33,778 bases of DNA from JAGMCJ01 sp046761005. GTDB taxonomy: Archaea; Thermoplasmatota; Thermoplasmata; RBG-16-68-12; JAGMCJ01. The stretch's first letter is position 1, and each line of letters opens with the position of its first letter. The DNA lies in the NCBI GenBank assembly GCA_046761005.1, contig JBHIFI010000017.1:1-33778 (forward strand), given 5' to 3'. The notes beneath the pieces were generated by a model. It was not told the origin of the DNA. It ran no database searches and saw only the letters and a list, made by a program, of their open reading frames with translations. This document shows positions 22,601 through 30,404 of the stretch, piece after piece. The position numbers and the translations under genes were made by a program.

Positions 22601-23011
22601 ATGTTGGCGGAAGACGAGGAGCTAGAAGCAATAAGAAAAAGAAAGCTAGAGGAGTTGAGGATGCAAATGAACGAAGAGAGGGACATGCCGGAAGGGCCGA
22701 TTGTGGTTACGGATGCTAATTTCCAGGAGACGGTCAACAAGTATTCAGTAGTGGTCGTCGACTTCTGGGCGATTTGGTGCGGCCCGTGCAAGATGATGGA
22801 GCCAGTAATCGAGGAACTCGCCCAGACTTACAGGGGCAGAGTTGTTTTCGGCAAGCTCAATGTGGACGAGAACCCCGCGACGGCGAGGAAATTCAACATA
22901 ATGGCTATTCCCACTGTGCTCATCTTTCAGAAGGGCAGTCTCGTTGAGCAGATGGCGGGAGCAATGCCCGCTTCTGTCCTTCAGCCAACTATCGACAAGT
23001 ACGTCAGTTAG
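22601..23011 (+). CDS. trxA: Thioredoxin with charged N-terminal helix
   Basis: A 136-residue thioredoxin. The active site is WCGPC (C60, C63) in VVDFWAIWCGPCKMMEPV, with the cis-proline at P104 (MAIPTVLIF). The first 30 residues form a charged helix (EDEELEAIRKRKLEELRMQ) that resembles the N-terminus of PDCD5-type archaeal proteins and is absent from bacterial thioredoxin. There is no signal peptide, so it acts in the cytoplasm as a disulfide reductase. The ATG follows GGGTGAT, which overlaps the regulator's stop. The last four bases overlap the convergent M29-like gene. Confidence 0.9.
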   Translation: MLAEDEELEAIRKRKLEELRMQMNEERDMPEGPIVVTDANFQETVNKYSVVVVDFWAIWCGPCKMMEPVIEELAQTYRGRVVFGKLNVDENPATARKFNIMAIPTVLIFQKGSLVEQMAGAMPASVLQPTIDKYVS

Positions 23012-24117
23012 ATGACATACTTCCCGTTCTTGAGTATCACCCTATCGTCGACTTCCACTGTCGCACGGGACATGGAGGCCTGCGCTCCAGCATCGCTCTC
23101 GTTTTCACCGCCAAGTTCCCTATTGTCACCAAGCGCGAGAGTGATGGCACCCGAGACATGGATATTGTCTATGAATCCGAACTTCATCCTCGGGTTAATT
23201 CCAAAAGAGATAGCACCCAACCTGTCCTTGTCTCCATGACCCTTTTCCCACATGCCCTTGAGTGCCTTGACGTTCCTCTTCGCTGTGAACGATTTTATCC
23301 GCGCCTCCTTGAAGGTCCACCTCATTCCCTCGACAAGCTTTCCGACCGAGGCCTGTGGCACATCGAAATACGCCTTTCCTTCAACGCTTCTCTCCATAGG
23401 TGCGATAGAGACTGTTCCCGTCGGCAATCCCACGAAATTGATTCCTTTCTCGAAGTCCGCCTTCGTCAATATGCCATCGTAAACAAATGCAAGTCTGTCG
23501 CCGAGGTCGAAGCTTATGTCTGTTCCAGCTTTCGTCGTAATGTGCATGTGCTTCCCCTTTTCGAGAATTCTTGCGAGCTTCCTCCCAAATTTTCCCATAT
23601 CTGAGGGGTCAACCGCCAGCGCGGCGTTCATCATCCTCCTCCATTTCTGATGGTCGAATCCATATGTTTCGGCTCTCTGCGCAGTGACCGTTCCTGTGCC
23701 AATGTAGGCAACTCTGATTTTCCTTTCTCGCATGTAGTCCATATGGGGTTTCTCTCCTTCGAAAAGTGCTGCGTACTTCCCTGGAGGAACCCTCTTCATG
23801 GGTGAAGGATCCTCGGGACCGCCAAGAAAGATATTCACATTGCTGTAAGCGGAAAGCCCCATGCAATGCGCTGATGTCTCCCTGAGGTCGGATTCCGGCA
23901 GAACCTTCAAGTGATGATAGAAGACTCGGTCGGTATCCAGGGTCATCAGAACATCAGCCTGCTGATTGAAGCACTCCATCGCGATTTCCTCAGCCAAATC
24001 AATCGTGTGCTGATATGTGCTTATTATCACAACATCCTTCTTCCCTATCCGAAGGCTTTTGTTCACAATATTGTCAGCTATCTTTTTGTTCAGCAAGTCT
24101 TCCTCCTCCTCGGACAT
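23008..24117 (-). CDS. M29-aminopeptidase-like protein without evident metal ligands
   Basis: A 369-residue protein of the M29 (aminopeptidase T/AmpS) superfamily. The N-terminal domain resembles the family, and the C-terminal part has the expected order of segments: GLPTGTVSIAPMERSVEGK, then DRLGAISFGINPRM, then SGAITLALGDNRELGG, then VEVDDRVILKNGKYVI. In active enzymes these segments usually carry Glu (P-x-GEVFTAP), Glu (LGE-ALG), His and a His-x-Asp pair. Here I see Thr, Ala, no matching His, and no HxD. Metallopeptidase activity is therefore doubtful. ATG 24117 has a TATA element (CTTAAATA, 24142-24135) at leaderless spacing. Confidence 0.7.
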   Translation of the reverse strand: MSEEEEDLLNKKIADNIVNKSLRIGKKDVVIISTYQHTIDLAEEIAMECFNQQADVLMTLDTDRVFYHHLKVLPESDLRETSAHCMGLSAYSNVNIFLGGPEDPSPMKRVPPGKYAALFEGEKPHMDYMRERKIRVAYIGTGTVTAQRAETYGFDHQKWRRMMNAALAVDPSDMGKFGRKLARILEKGKHMHITTKAGTDISFDLGDRLAFVYDGILTKADFEKGINFVGLPTGTVSIAPMERSVEGKAYFDVPQASVGKLVEGMRWTFKEARIKSFTAKRNVKALKGMWEKGHGDKDRLGAISFGINPRMKFGFIDNIHVSGAITLALGDNRELGGENESDAGAQASMSRATVEVDDRVILKNGKYVI

Positions 24118-24134
24118 GCATCAACAATTCTCGA

Positions 24135-24142
24135 TATTTAAG
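24135..24142 (-). promoter_or_regulatory. TATA box of the M29-like gene
   Basis: Read leftward the site is CTTAAATA, about 21-25 bases ahead of the ATG at 24117, so the message is probably leaderless or nearly so. Confidence 0.45.
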
Positions 24143-24248
24143 ATTAAGCTAGGGAGGCAGGAGAATGTGGAAACTCATGCTCGTTCCTAGAGTTCGCAAC
24201 GTATCACGTGAAATAGCTTTTTTAGGAATGGCGCAATAGGGCACGGTA

Positions 24249-25835
24249 ATGAAGGGCTCTCCTGATGAGAGACAGGGAAAGAAAACTAGTAAGCCAAAGG
24301 GTGTCGCAAAGAGGGTCATCCAGGCACTCGTCGAGGTTGAGAGACATATCATTGGCTTGAAGCCGAGCTTCTTCAAGTTTTTCGGCAAATTGGGAACATG
24401 GACGAGAAAGACAATCAAGCTTCTCATCCCGCTCGGCGTCCTCCTTTTCTTCACATTCGTTCCCCTGGGAATAGGCATGATGATTCAGTATACTTTGGGA
24501 ATCTTCCTATGCATATCCCTGATGTGGGCCTTCGAATCCCTTCCCCTTCCAATAACTTCACTTTTGGCGCCTGCGCTTCTTGTGCTCTACGGGATATTTG
24601 GCACGGCGGAGGAGGCTTTCGCTCCTTTCGCAGATCCTGTTGTCTATGTCATTCTGGGTGGCCTCATCATCGCGGAGGCATTTAGGAAGAACGGAATCGA
24701 CAAACGCCTCTCCCTCTATCTCATCTCCAAGTCGAGAGGGAAGTTCAAATGGCTTCTGCTCGCGATAATGCTCGGTGCCGCCCTTCTTTCCATGTGGATT
24801 TCGAATACAGCGACAGCCGCTCTTCTCATACCTGTTACTATAGGTATAGCACACAGAATCACCCAAGAGAAGAAAGAGGGTCACCGGGTTGCTGTCGTTC
24901 TCCTACTCGCTGTGGCAGCATCAACGATTATCGGCGGGATGGCAACTATCATCGGCTCTTCCTCGAACGCAGTTGCCTCCAGTATCCTTGCAAAAGAGAC
25001 CGAATGGAATTTCGTGGACTGGATGATCCTGGGCCTACCGCTTTCCGTGATTCTTCTCTTCATGTCCTGGGCAATCCTTCTAAAGTTCTTTCCCGTTAGT
25101 GTGGATGTTGTTGACATAAGTTGGGTGGAGGAAGAGAAAGAGGACCTGGGCCCCATCTCAAATGACGAGAAGAAGGTTTTCACCATCTTTGGCGGGGCGG
25201 TTTTGTTTTGGATATTTGGTGCAAGGGCTGCTTCTTTCTTTCGCATACCTGTACCCTACCTAGGAGGATTCGGCGATGCAGCTATCATTGCCGCTTTGGC
25301 TTCAGTCTTGCTCTTTGTAACGCATGCTCTTGACTGGGAGGATGCAAAACTCATACCATGGGGTCTCTTCCTAATCGTAGGTGCGGGACTCTCCTTAGGA
25401 CATGCAATGATAGCATCAGGGACGGCTGATTGGCTGGGCACGGAACTCATGTCAGCAACCAATTTTCTCCAGATTCTGGGCAATCCTCTCTACCTGATGA
25501 TCCTTCTTCTTCTGATATCTTTCGTTGCCGTGGCCCTCAGCAATTTCATGAACAACACTGCGACAGCTGCCGTTCTCGTTCCGATACTCATAAGTATTGC
25601 GGTGGAGCTCGAGCCGTTTGGAGCAGCTAACGTCAAAGTCGTTGTCCTTCCCGTGGCCTTTTCCATGGTTCTCTCGTTTGCAACCCCCGTTGCAACGCCT
25701 TCCTCCACGCTCGTTTACGGAACTGGCATGGTGAGGAAGAGAGAACTCGCAATAACTGGAATATTGATTTCCGTTCCTGCCATTGTCATAACGGTCCTCT
25801 TCAGTTTCCTAGCTGCACACTTCGGGATCGTATAA
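24249..25835 (+). CDS. DASS-family (SLC13) anion symporter
   Basis: A 528-residue transporter with about 12 helices, of the divalent anion:Na+ symporter family that moves dicarboxylates, citrate or sulfate. Both signature Ser-Asn-Thr-type motifs are present: SMWISNTATAALLIPV in the first half and SNFMNNTATAAVLVPI in the second, each in a helical hairpin that holds sodium and substrate. The N-terminal 60 residues are cytoplasmic and basic. A T-rich element at 24216-24226 may serve as promoter. The next gene, 135 bases on, encodes a citrate-synthase-fold lyase, so citrate or a related acid is the most attractive substrate; this is inference. Confidence 0.88.
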   Translation: MKGSPDERQGKKTSKPKGVAKRVIQALVEVERHIIGLKPSFFKFFGKLGTWTRKTIKLLIPLGVLLFFTFVPLGIGMMIQYTLGIFLCISLMWAFESLPLPITSLLAPALLVLYGIFGTAEEAFAPFADPVVYVILGGLIIAEAFRKNGIDKRLSLYLISKSRGKFKWLLLAIMLGAALLSMWISNTATAALLIPVTIGIAHRITQEKKEGHRVAVVLLLAVAASTIIGGMATIIGSSSNAVASSILAKETEWNFVDWMILGLPLSVILLFMSWAILLKFFPVSVDVVDISWVEEEKEDLGPISNDEKKVFTIFGGAVLFWIFGARAASFFRIPVPYLGGFGDAAIIAALASVLLFVTHALDWEDAKLIPWGLFLIVGAGLSLGHAMIASGTADWLGTELMSATNFLQILGNPLYLMILLLLISFVAVALSNFMNNTATAAVLVPILISIAVELEPFGAANVKVVVLPVAFSMVLSFATPVATPSSTLVYGTGMVRKRELAITGILISVPAIVITVLFSFLAAHFGIV

Positions 25836-25970
25836 GATAACAATGCGTAGACAATTGGCTCTGAAATGCCCAAGAAGCCTCGAGGGCCTCAAAGGACAGC
25901 TTGCCTGTCGCGACCGAAAGGTGCAAATCTCTTCTGGGCATACGTCCGTCATGAAAGAGGAAGGATTTCT

Positions 25971-26753
25971 ATGAGAAAGACATCGATAAGCAAGGTCGAG
26001 ATGAACAAGATCGTGACACGTGGATATAGGCAAGATGAGCTCATAGGAAACGTGTCCTTCACGGGCGCTATTTTTCTTCTCTTCAAGTGGGAGCTTCCTG
26101 GCGAAAACGAGAGGAGAATGCTCGACGCCATTCTCGTCGCCTGTGTCGATCAGGGCATGAACACTCCCACGGCTTTGGCGGGTAGGTCGATAGCATCTTC
26201 TGGAGTCCCTCTGTCATCCGCTGTGGCGGGCGGGCTATTGGCGGTTGGCGAGTACTACGGTGGCGCAATAGAGGCTTGCATGAAGACTCTGTACGACCTC
26301 TCGAGAAGGGCAAAAGAGAAGGGCAAGGGACCTGAAGAGGTTGCCCTCGAGCATGTGCGGGCGTTGATGTCGAGGAAGGAGAAGATGCCAGGGCTCGGAC
26401 ATCATCTTCATACCGATGACCCGAGGGTGACGAGACTCTTTGAGCTTTCAAGAGAACTGGGAATTTCGGGCACTCATACGATTATCATGAGGTCGTTGCA
26501 ATACTATTTCCAAGAGGCGGGGAAGAAACTCCCCATCAATCTGGATGGTACGATCGCAGCAATCGCGTGCGATATGAGATTTGACCATCGACTTGGAAAG
26601 GCTTTCTTTCTCTTGGGCAGAGCGGCGGGATTGGTCGCTCAGGTGTACGAGGAGATGACGAGAGAGTCCCCACTTGAAATCTTCCTTCCCTCGGAAGCTG
26701 AGTACGATGGTCCTCCTGAGAGAGAGCTAGATCTCGACTCAGGACAGAAATAG
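25971..26753 (+). CDS. Citryl-CoA-lyase-like, citrate-synthase-fold protein
   Basis: A 260-residue short citrate-synthase-superfamily protein. The ATG at 25971 has GGAAGGA upstream; the 35 codons before it are not conserved-looking. Family landmarks are STP-type TPTALAGRSIASSG near 66, VGEYYGGAIEA at 92-102, GLGHHLHTDDPR at 141-152, NLDGTIAAIACD at 190-201 and GRAAGLVAQVYEE near 216. Size and order match citryl-CoA lyase and related lyases rather than full citrate synthase. Of the catalytic triad, His (H144) and Asp (D192) are kept, but the first His (usually HGGA) is Tyr (Y96). The substrate may therefore differ. It lies downstream of the anion transporter. Confidence 0.8.
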   Translation: MRKTSISKVEMNKIVTRGYRQDELIGNVSFTGAIFLLFKWELPGENERRMLDAILVACVDQGMNTPTALAGRSIASSGVPLSSAVAGGLLAVGEYYGGAIEACMKTLYDLSRRAKEKGKGPEEVALEHVRALMSRKEKMPGLGHHLHTDDPRVTRLFELSRELGISGTHTIIMRSLQYYFQEAGKKLPINLDGTIAAIACDMRFDHRLGKAFFLLGRAAGLVAQVYEEMTRESPLEIFLPSEAEYDGPPERELDLDSGQK

Positions 26754-26801
26754 TAATATCTGTATATGTGATGGTGTGTCTGAGTTGCTCAAGGAAGTGA
26801 T

Positions 26802-27149
26802 ATGATGAAGGTCTTGGTGGTGGGAGCGGGTGAACTCGGGGGAAGGGTGATAAAACAGCTACGCAAGAACCCTGACATCGTCGTTATTGTGGCCGACTAT
26901 CGAGAGAGACCCACTGCCGTCAAGAAAGGCATTATCGATGAGATCGACATCCAAGAGCATATAACTCCGATGAACGTCGTGGATGTGGTCCAGGACGCCA
27001 AGCCCGATCTCATTCTATTGGCAAGAAAGGCGAAAGACTGGGGTCATGGCGATACCGTGATGGCTACTCAATTCATTGCAGGTTTGGAGAGACAGCTCTC
27101 CAAGTTCCACATACCAGTGATACCCGTCTCGTCCTATGTCAGATTCTAG
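26802..27149 (+). CDS. Small Rossmann-fold nucleotide-binding protein
   Basis: A 115-residue protein with the dinucleotide-binding motif KVLVVGAGELGGRVIKQL at its N-terminus, a strand ending VVIVADYRERPTA, and DLILLARKAKDWGHG. It resembles the NAD(P)-binding half of saccharopine-dehydrogenase-like or TrkA-N proteins, without a second domain. The start could be either of two adjacent ATGs (26802, 26805), both after GGAAGTGAT. The function cannot be assigned. It lies 48 bases after the citryl-CoA-lyase-like gene. Confidence 0.65.
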   Translation: MMKVLVVGAGELGGRVIKQLRKNPDIVVIVADYRERPTAVKKGIIDEIDIQEHITPMNVVDVVQDAKPDLILLARKAKDWGHGDTVMATQFIAGLERQLSKFHIPVIPVSSYVRF

Positions 27150-27160
27150 TTCATCAATGA

Positions 27161-27167
27161 TTTATAT
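27161..27167 (+). promoter_or_regulatory. TATA box of iscU
   Basis: TTTATAT, about 36 bases ahead of the ATG at 27200. This predicts a transcript start near 27190 and a leader of about ten bases carrying GGGGACGGA. Confidence 0.55.
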
Positions 27168-27199
27168 GAATCGGCTCATATGAATTCTGGGGACGGAAT

Positions 27200-27580
27200 A
27201 TGTATTCGAAAAAGGTGATAGAGCACTTTCAGAATCCCAGGAACGCCGGGGAGCTGGAGGATGCTGATGCCGTTGGCGAAGTCGGAAACCCCGTTTGCGG
27301 GGACGTCATGAATATATACATAAAGGTCAAGGATGGGGTAATCACAGACGTAGGATGGAAGACTATGGGCTGTGCCGCCGCCATCGCAACGTCCTCCATG
27401 ATCACCGAACTAGCGAAAGGAAAGACCCTGAAGGAAGCTCTGAAAATCACTCGCGAGAATGTTGCTGATGCCCTGGAGGGGCTTCCGCCCATCAAGATGC
27501 ACTGTAGCAACCTCGCGGCGGACGGTTTGCATGATGCCATAGAGAGGTATCTGAAAAAGCATCCTGAGGTCGAGGTGTAG
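27200..27580 (+). CDS. iscU: Iron-sulphur cluster scaffold IscU/NifU
   Basis: A 126-residue IscU-type scaffold on which Fe-S clusters are built. The three ligand cysteines are C33 (GNPVCGD), C58 (KTMGCAAA) and C102 (KMHCSNLA), and the conserved Asp (D35) is present. The N-terminus YSKKVIEHFQNPRNAG is typical. No cysteine desulfurase gene is adjacent. The complex I in this window needs at least five clusters by its visible motifs, so demand for this pathway is clear. Confidence 0.93.
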   Translation: MYSKKVIEHFQNPRNAGELEDADAVGEVGNPVCGDVMNIYIKVKDGVITDVGWKTMGCAAAIATSSMITELAKGKTLKEALKITRENVADALEGLPPIKMHCSNLAADGLHDAIERYLKKHPEVEV

Positions 27581-27634
27581 AATCATCGTCCGTCGGGCTT
27601 CTTGTTACCAATCAGTGCTTTAGTGGCTTCCCTT

Positions 27635-27860
27635 TCATTTTCTCTCCCGCCTGACTCTCTGAATTTTGCGAGGAACCCACTAATTCCCCTTCTCGAGCAG
27701 AACCATGATTGCGGGAAAGAGACAGATTCGAACGAGTATGGCATCGGTGACATTGGAGACGAACCGCGTTGCCGGAAGAGGAAGGAAGAAAAGAAACCAG
27801 GCAAGAAATGACTACAGCTTTATGGTACTTTAGTACAAAGTCCGCTAGTCCTTTGAACAA
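27635..27860 (-). pseudogene. Internally deleted RND/MMPL-type exporter remnant
   Basis: The leftward frame from TTG 27860 begins FKGLADFVLKYHKAVVIS, the typical N-terminus of RND-superfamily (MMPL) exporters. Within about 25 codons the sense shifts to another frame reading VTDAILVRICLFPAIMVLLEKGN, an in-frame TAG, then WVPRKIQRV. This is the extreme C-terminus of the same family, where a Trp normally follows the Asn. The roughly 700 or more residues between are gone. The gene was therefore destroyed by a large internal deletion, plus a frame change and a nonsense codon. The remnant is 226 bases. Confidence 0.7.
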
Positions 27861-27899
27861 TGAATCGATATGTCTTTCGATTCTCTAACTTCTGAAAAG

Positions 27900-28199
27900 C
27901 TATGGCATTCCGAGCTTCTTCCTTGCCTCTGGCGACATCCTTTCCGGGGTCCAGAGAGGCTCCCAAACAATTTCGATTTCTGCTTTCTCGACGCCTTCGA
28001 TCTGCTCTATCCTCTTCTTGACATCCTCGGATATCATGCGATGCATGGGACAGCCCGGAGCGGTTAGCGTCATCTTCACATGCACCTCGCCGTCACTTAT
28101 CCCGATGCCATATATGAGTCCCAAATCAACTATGTTCACTGGGATTTCTGGGTCGTAGCATTCCTTCAGGGCCTCAAGGACGTCTTCCTCTGTGACCAT
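27900..28199 (-). CDS. sufT: SufT/MIP18-family (DUF59) Fe-S maturation protein
   Basis: A 99-residue DUF59 protein, which helps transfer Fe-S clusters to target proteins. The signature DPEIPVNIVDLGLIYGI (16-32), TAPGCPMHRMI with the reactive C50, and VWEPLWTPERMSPEA near the C-terminus are intact. The ATG at 28199 follows GGTGA by about five bases and is preferred; the frame is open upstream to a TTG at 28274 that overlaps the UbiA stop. It probably forms an operon with the UbiA gene. It lies about 300 bases from iscU on the opposite strand. Confidence 0.88.
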   Translation of the reverse strand: MVTEEDVLEALKECYDPEIPVNIVDLGLIYGIGISDGEVHVKMTLTAPGCPMHRMISEDVKKRIEQIEGVEKAEIEIVWEPLWTPERMSPEARKKLGMP

Positions 28200-28270
28200 T
28201 CTTTCACCGAAGAATTCGAGGGGTGATAGACGGGACCCATTAATTACCTTTTGGCTCGCATTCCAGAATG

Positions 28271-29281
28271 TCAAGTCGGATGGGCAACGGGTGGCTGCGG
28301 TTTCTTGGACACAAAACTCACCGTGAGGAAGAGGACGAGAATCAGAGAGACGATTGATAAAAGACCGAAATTGGAGGCTTCCGCCACATACGTCAAAACG
28401 AGGACAATCCCGAAGACAAAGTGAAGCATAATCGTACCTGCATTGGCGGGAACGAGTGGGAGCGTGTCATCGTAGTGTCGCGTGGCAACACGAACAGATT
28501 TGGCTGCGATAGGGGCAGTGATAAATGCCATCATTGAGGCGAAGGGCAGAAACCCGAAGATCACCCCGCAAAAAATGGAAGCATAGGCTAGGACCAACAG
28601 GTAGAAATAGACTGTCGTCGCCCTCCTTCTTCCAAGCCTGAAAACGAGGTGCTTCTTGCCCACTGCTCCGTCCGCCTCACTGTCCTGAAATTCGTTTATC
28701 CAAAGGACTGCAGCAATGAGCATCGCAAGAGGAATGGATGCCACAATAGGTTCGAGAGCAAACGCACCCGTTTGGACGAAGAAGCTTCCGAGGACTATCA
28801 ATGTCCCGAAATTCAAACCGACAAGGAATTCACCGATACCCCTACCCGCCAGGTTCAGATGGGGGTCCACATAAAAGTATCCACAAATGAGGCCGATGAG
28901 GCCGATGACGAGCAGAGGCCATCCTCGAAGATATGCGAGAAACAACCCAATCAGGACGGCAATCGCGAAGAACGATAGGGCGCCATAGTATACTTCCTTC
29001 GGAGACAGAAGCCCCTTCTGAATCAACCTGCTTCCGCCGCCGAAAGGTCTGACGAACCTGACGTTGATTTCATCGCAACCGCTCACGTGGTCGAAATAGT
29101 CGTTTACGACATTGGTTCCCGCGTGCATGAAGAAGGCTGCGATGGTCGTCAATGTGAGAAGGAAGGCGTCTACCTGACCCGTCATCTCCCAAGCTATGAA
29201 CCCCCCGAGTATAGCAGGCGGGACGGACGCAGTCATGAAGGGAAGCCTCAGCTCCTCGAACCAGATGCTCAGCTTTGACAC
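28271..29281 (-). CDS. UbiA-family prenyltransferase (MenA-like)
   Basis: A 336-residue membrane prenyltransferase with about nine helices. The first Asp-rich motif is NVVNDYFDHVSGCDE near residue 58, and the second is NEFQDSEADGAVGKKHL near 195. Both bind Mg-diphosphate. The FDHVSG and GAVGKKHLVFRLG contexts favour 1,4-dihydroxy-2-naphthoate prenyltransferase (menaquinone) over the lipid enzyme DGGGP synthase, but I cannot exclude the latter. It starts with GTG at 29281. The divergent polyprenyl synthase would supply the prenyl donor. A quinone made by this enzyme could be the electron acceptor of the complex I. Confidence 0.83.
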   Translation of the reverse strand: MSKLSIWFEELRLPFMTASVPPAILGGFIAWEMTGQVDAFLLTLTTIAAFFMHAGTNVVNDYFDHVSGCDEINVRFVRPFGGGSRLIQKGLLSPKEVYYGALSFFAIAVLIGLFLAYLRGWPLLVIGLIGLICGYFYVDPHLNLAGRGIGEFLVGLNFGTLIVLGSFFVQTGAFALEPIVASIPLAMLIAAVLWINEFQDSEADGAVGKKHLVFRLGRRRATTVYFYLLVLAYASIFCGVIFGFLPFASMMAFITAPIAAKSVRVATRHYDDTLPLVPANAGTIMLHFVFGIVLVLTYVAEASNFGLLSIVSLILVLFLTVSFVSKKPQPPVAHPT

Positions 29282-29363
29282 AGAATCAACCGTGCATCAA
29301 TAAATCGGAATGAGATTTAAGAGTAACGGTAGCAACCAGCGTCGGAGTCTCTGAACGAACTGT

Positions 29364-29370
29364 TATATAT
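29364..29370 (+). promoter_or_regulatory. TATA box of the polyprenyl synthase gene
   Basis: TATATAT, centred 26 bases ahead of the ATG at 29393. The transcript should begin at the ATG itself, a leaderless message. Confidence 0.65.
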
Positions 29371-29392
29371 CTAAAGGTTATCCCAAACACGT

Positions 29393-30364
29393 ATGCCCTC
29401 GGCCCCTGACTTCGGGATCTCAGAAGAGCTGGAGAGGGTTGAGAAGAGAATCGTTGAGAGCTTAACATCGGAGGAGGAGCTTCTCACGGAGATTGCCTCC
29501 TATGTCGTAGGATCTGGCGGGAAGAGAATCAGGCCGACCATCACCCTCCTCGCTTTTTACGCGGCCGGCGGGAAGGACCCATCTGAAGCTATAGAGATTG
29601 CATCCGCGATGGAGCTCATTCACAATGCCACTCTCATTCACGATGATATAAATGACGGAGGGACGCTCAGGAGGGGATTGGAAGCAGCGTATAAGAAGTA
29701 CGGCACGAGTACATCTCTGGTCACGGGGGACTTCCTCTTCACACGGGGATTCGAAATTGGCGGGAAGTTCTCAGACAAGATCGTCGGTATTACCGCACGA
29801 GCGTGTGTGGGCCTGGCTGAGGGCGAAATAAAGCAACTGAGAAACCTGAGAAACATCGACTTGGAAGCTGAGGAGTATATTGACATAGTCACACGAAAGA
29901 CGGCCTTGCCAATGAGCACTGGCGCTGAGGTCGGGGCTATCCTGGGTGGGGGCACCAAGGCCCAGATAGGAGCTCTGGCTGACTACGGGCTCAATCTCGG
30001 AATATGCTTTCAGATTGTCGACGATATACTCGATGTCATAGGAAATGAGGATGTTCTTGGGAAGCCCATCGGAACGGATGTCCGCGAAGGTAGTCTGACA
30101 CTCATTCCCATATTTGCACTCAGCAACGGTGCTTCGAATGACAGGGAAGCACTGAGGAGAATCCTCCTCAAGGAAAGGAAGACGGAATCTGATGTCTCAG
30201 CGGCTTTGGGGATGCTCAAGAAATCGGGTGCGGTCGAGCAGGCCAGGGGGGAGGCAAAGAGTTTTGCGAAGACCGCCAAAGAGTGCCTCTCCGTCCCCCT
30301 CATCGAGGAGTTCAAAGAGAGGCTTGTTGAACTCGCCGATTTCGTTCTAGAGCGCAGCCACTAG
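29393..30364 (+). CDS. Trans-polyprenyl diphosphate synthase
   Basis: A 323-residue polyprenyl synthase that condenses isopentenyl diphosphate onto an allylic primer. Both aspartate-rich motifs are complete: D84-D85-x-x-D88 (LIHDDINDGG) and D210-D211-x-x-D214 (QIVDDILDVIG). GGKRIRP near residue 42 binds isopentenyl diphosphate. Small residues (A79, T80) sit five and four places before the first motif, where bulky aromatics limit product length. A product longer than farnesyl diphosphate, C20 or more, is inferred. A T-rich run at 30372-30383 after the stop may be a terminator or part of the next promoter. Confidence 0.92.
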   Translation: MPSAPDFGISEELERVEKRIVESLTSEEELLTEIASYVVGSGGKRIRPTITLLAFYAAGGKDPSEAIEIASAMELIHNATLIHDDINDGGTLRRGLEAAYKKYGTSTSLVTGDFLFTRGFEIGGKFSDKIVGITARACVGLAEGEIKQLRNLRNIDLEAEEYIDIVTRKTALPMSTGAEVGAILGGGTKAQIGALADYGLNLGICFQIVDDILDVIGNEDVLGKPIGTDVREGSLTLIPIFALSNGASNDREALRRILLKERKTESDVSAALGMLKKSGAVEQARGEAKSFAKTAKECLSVPLIEEFKERLVELADFVLERSH

Positions 30365-30404
30365 GCGAGAAGCTTTTTGTTTTCTACTGCAATGTCGTGA
30401 GAGA

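Noticed and set aside
27602..27811. Rightward 69-codon frame after iscU
   Set aside because: It is antisense to the RND/MMPL exporter remnant, whose N- and C-terminal sequences are recognisable.
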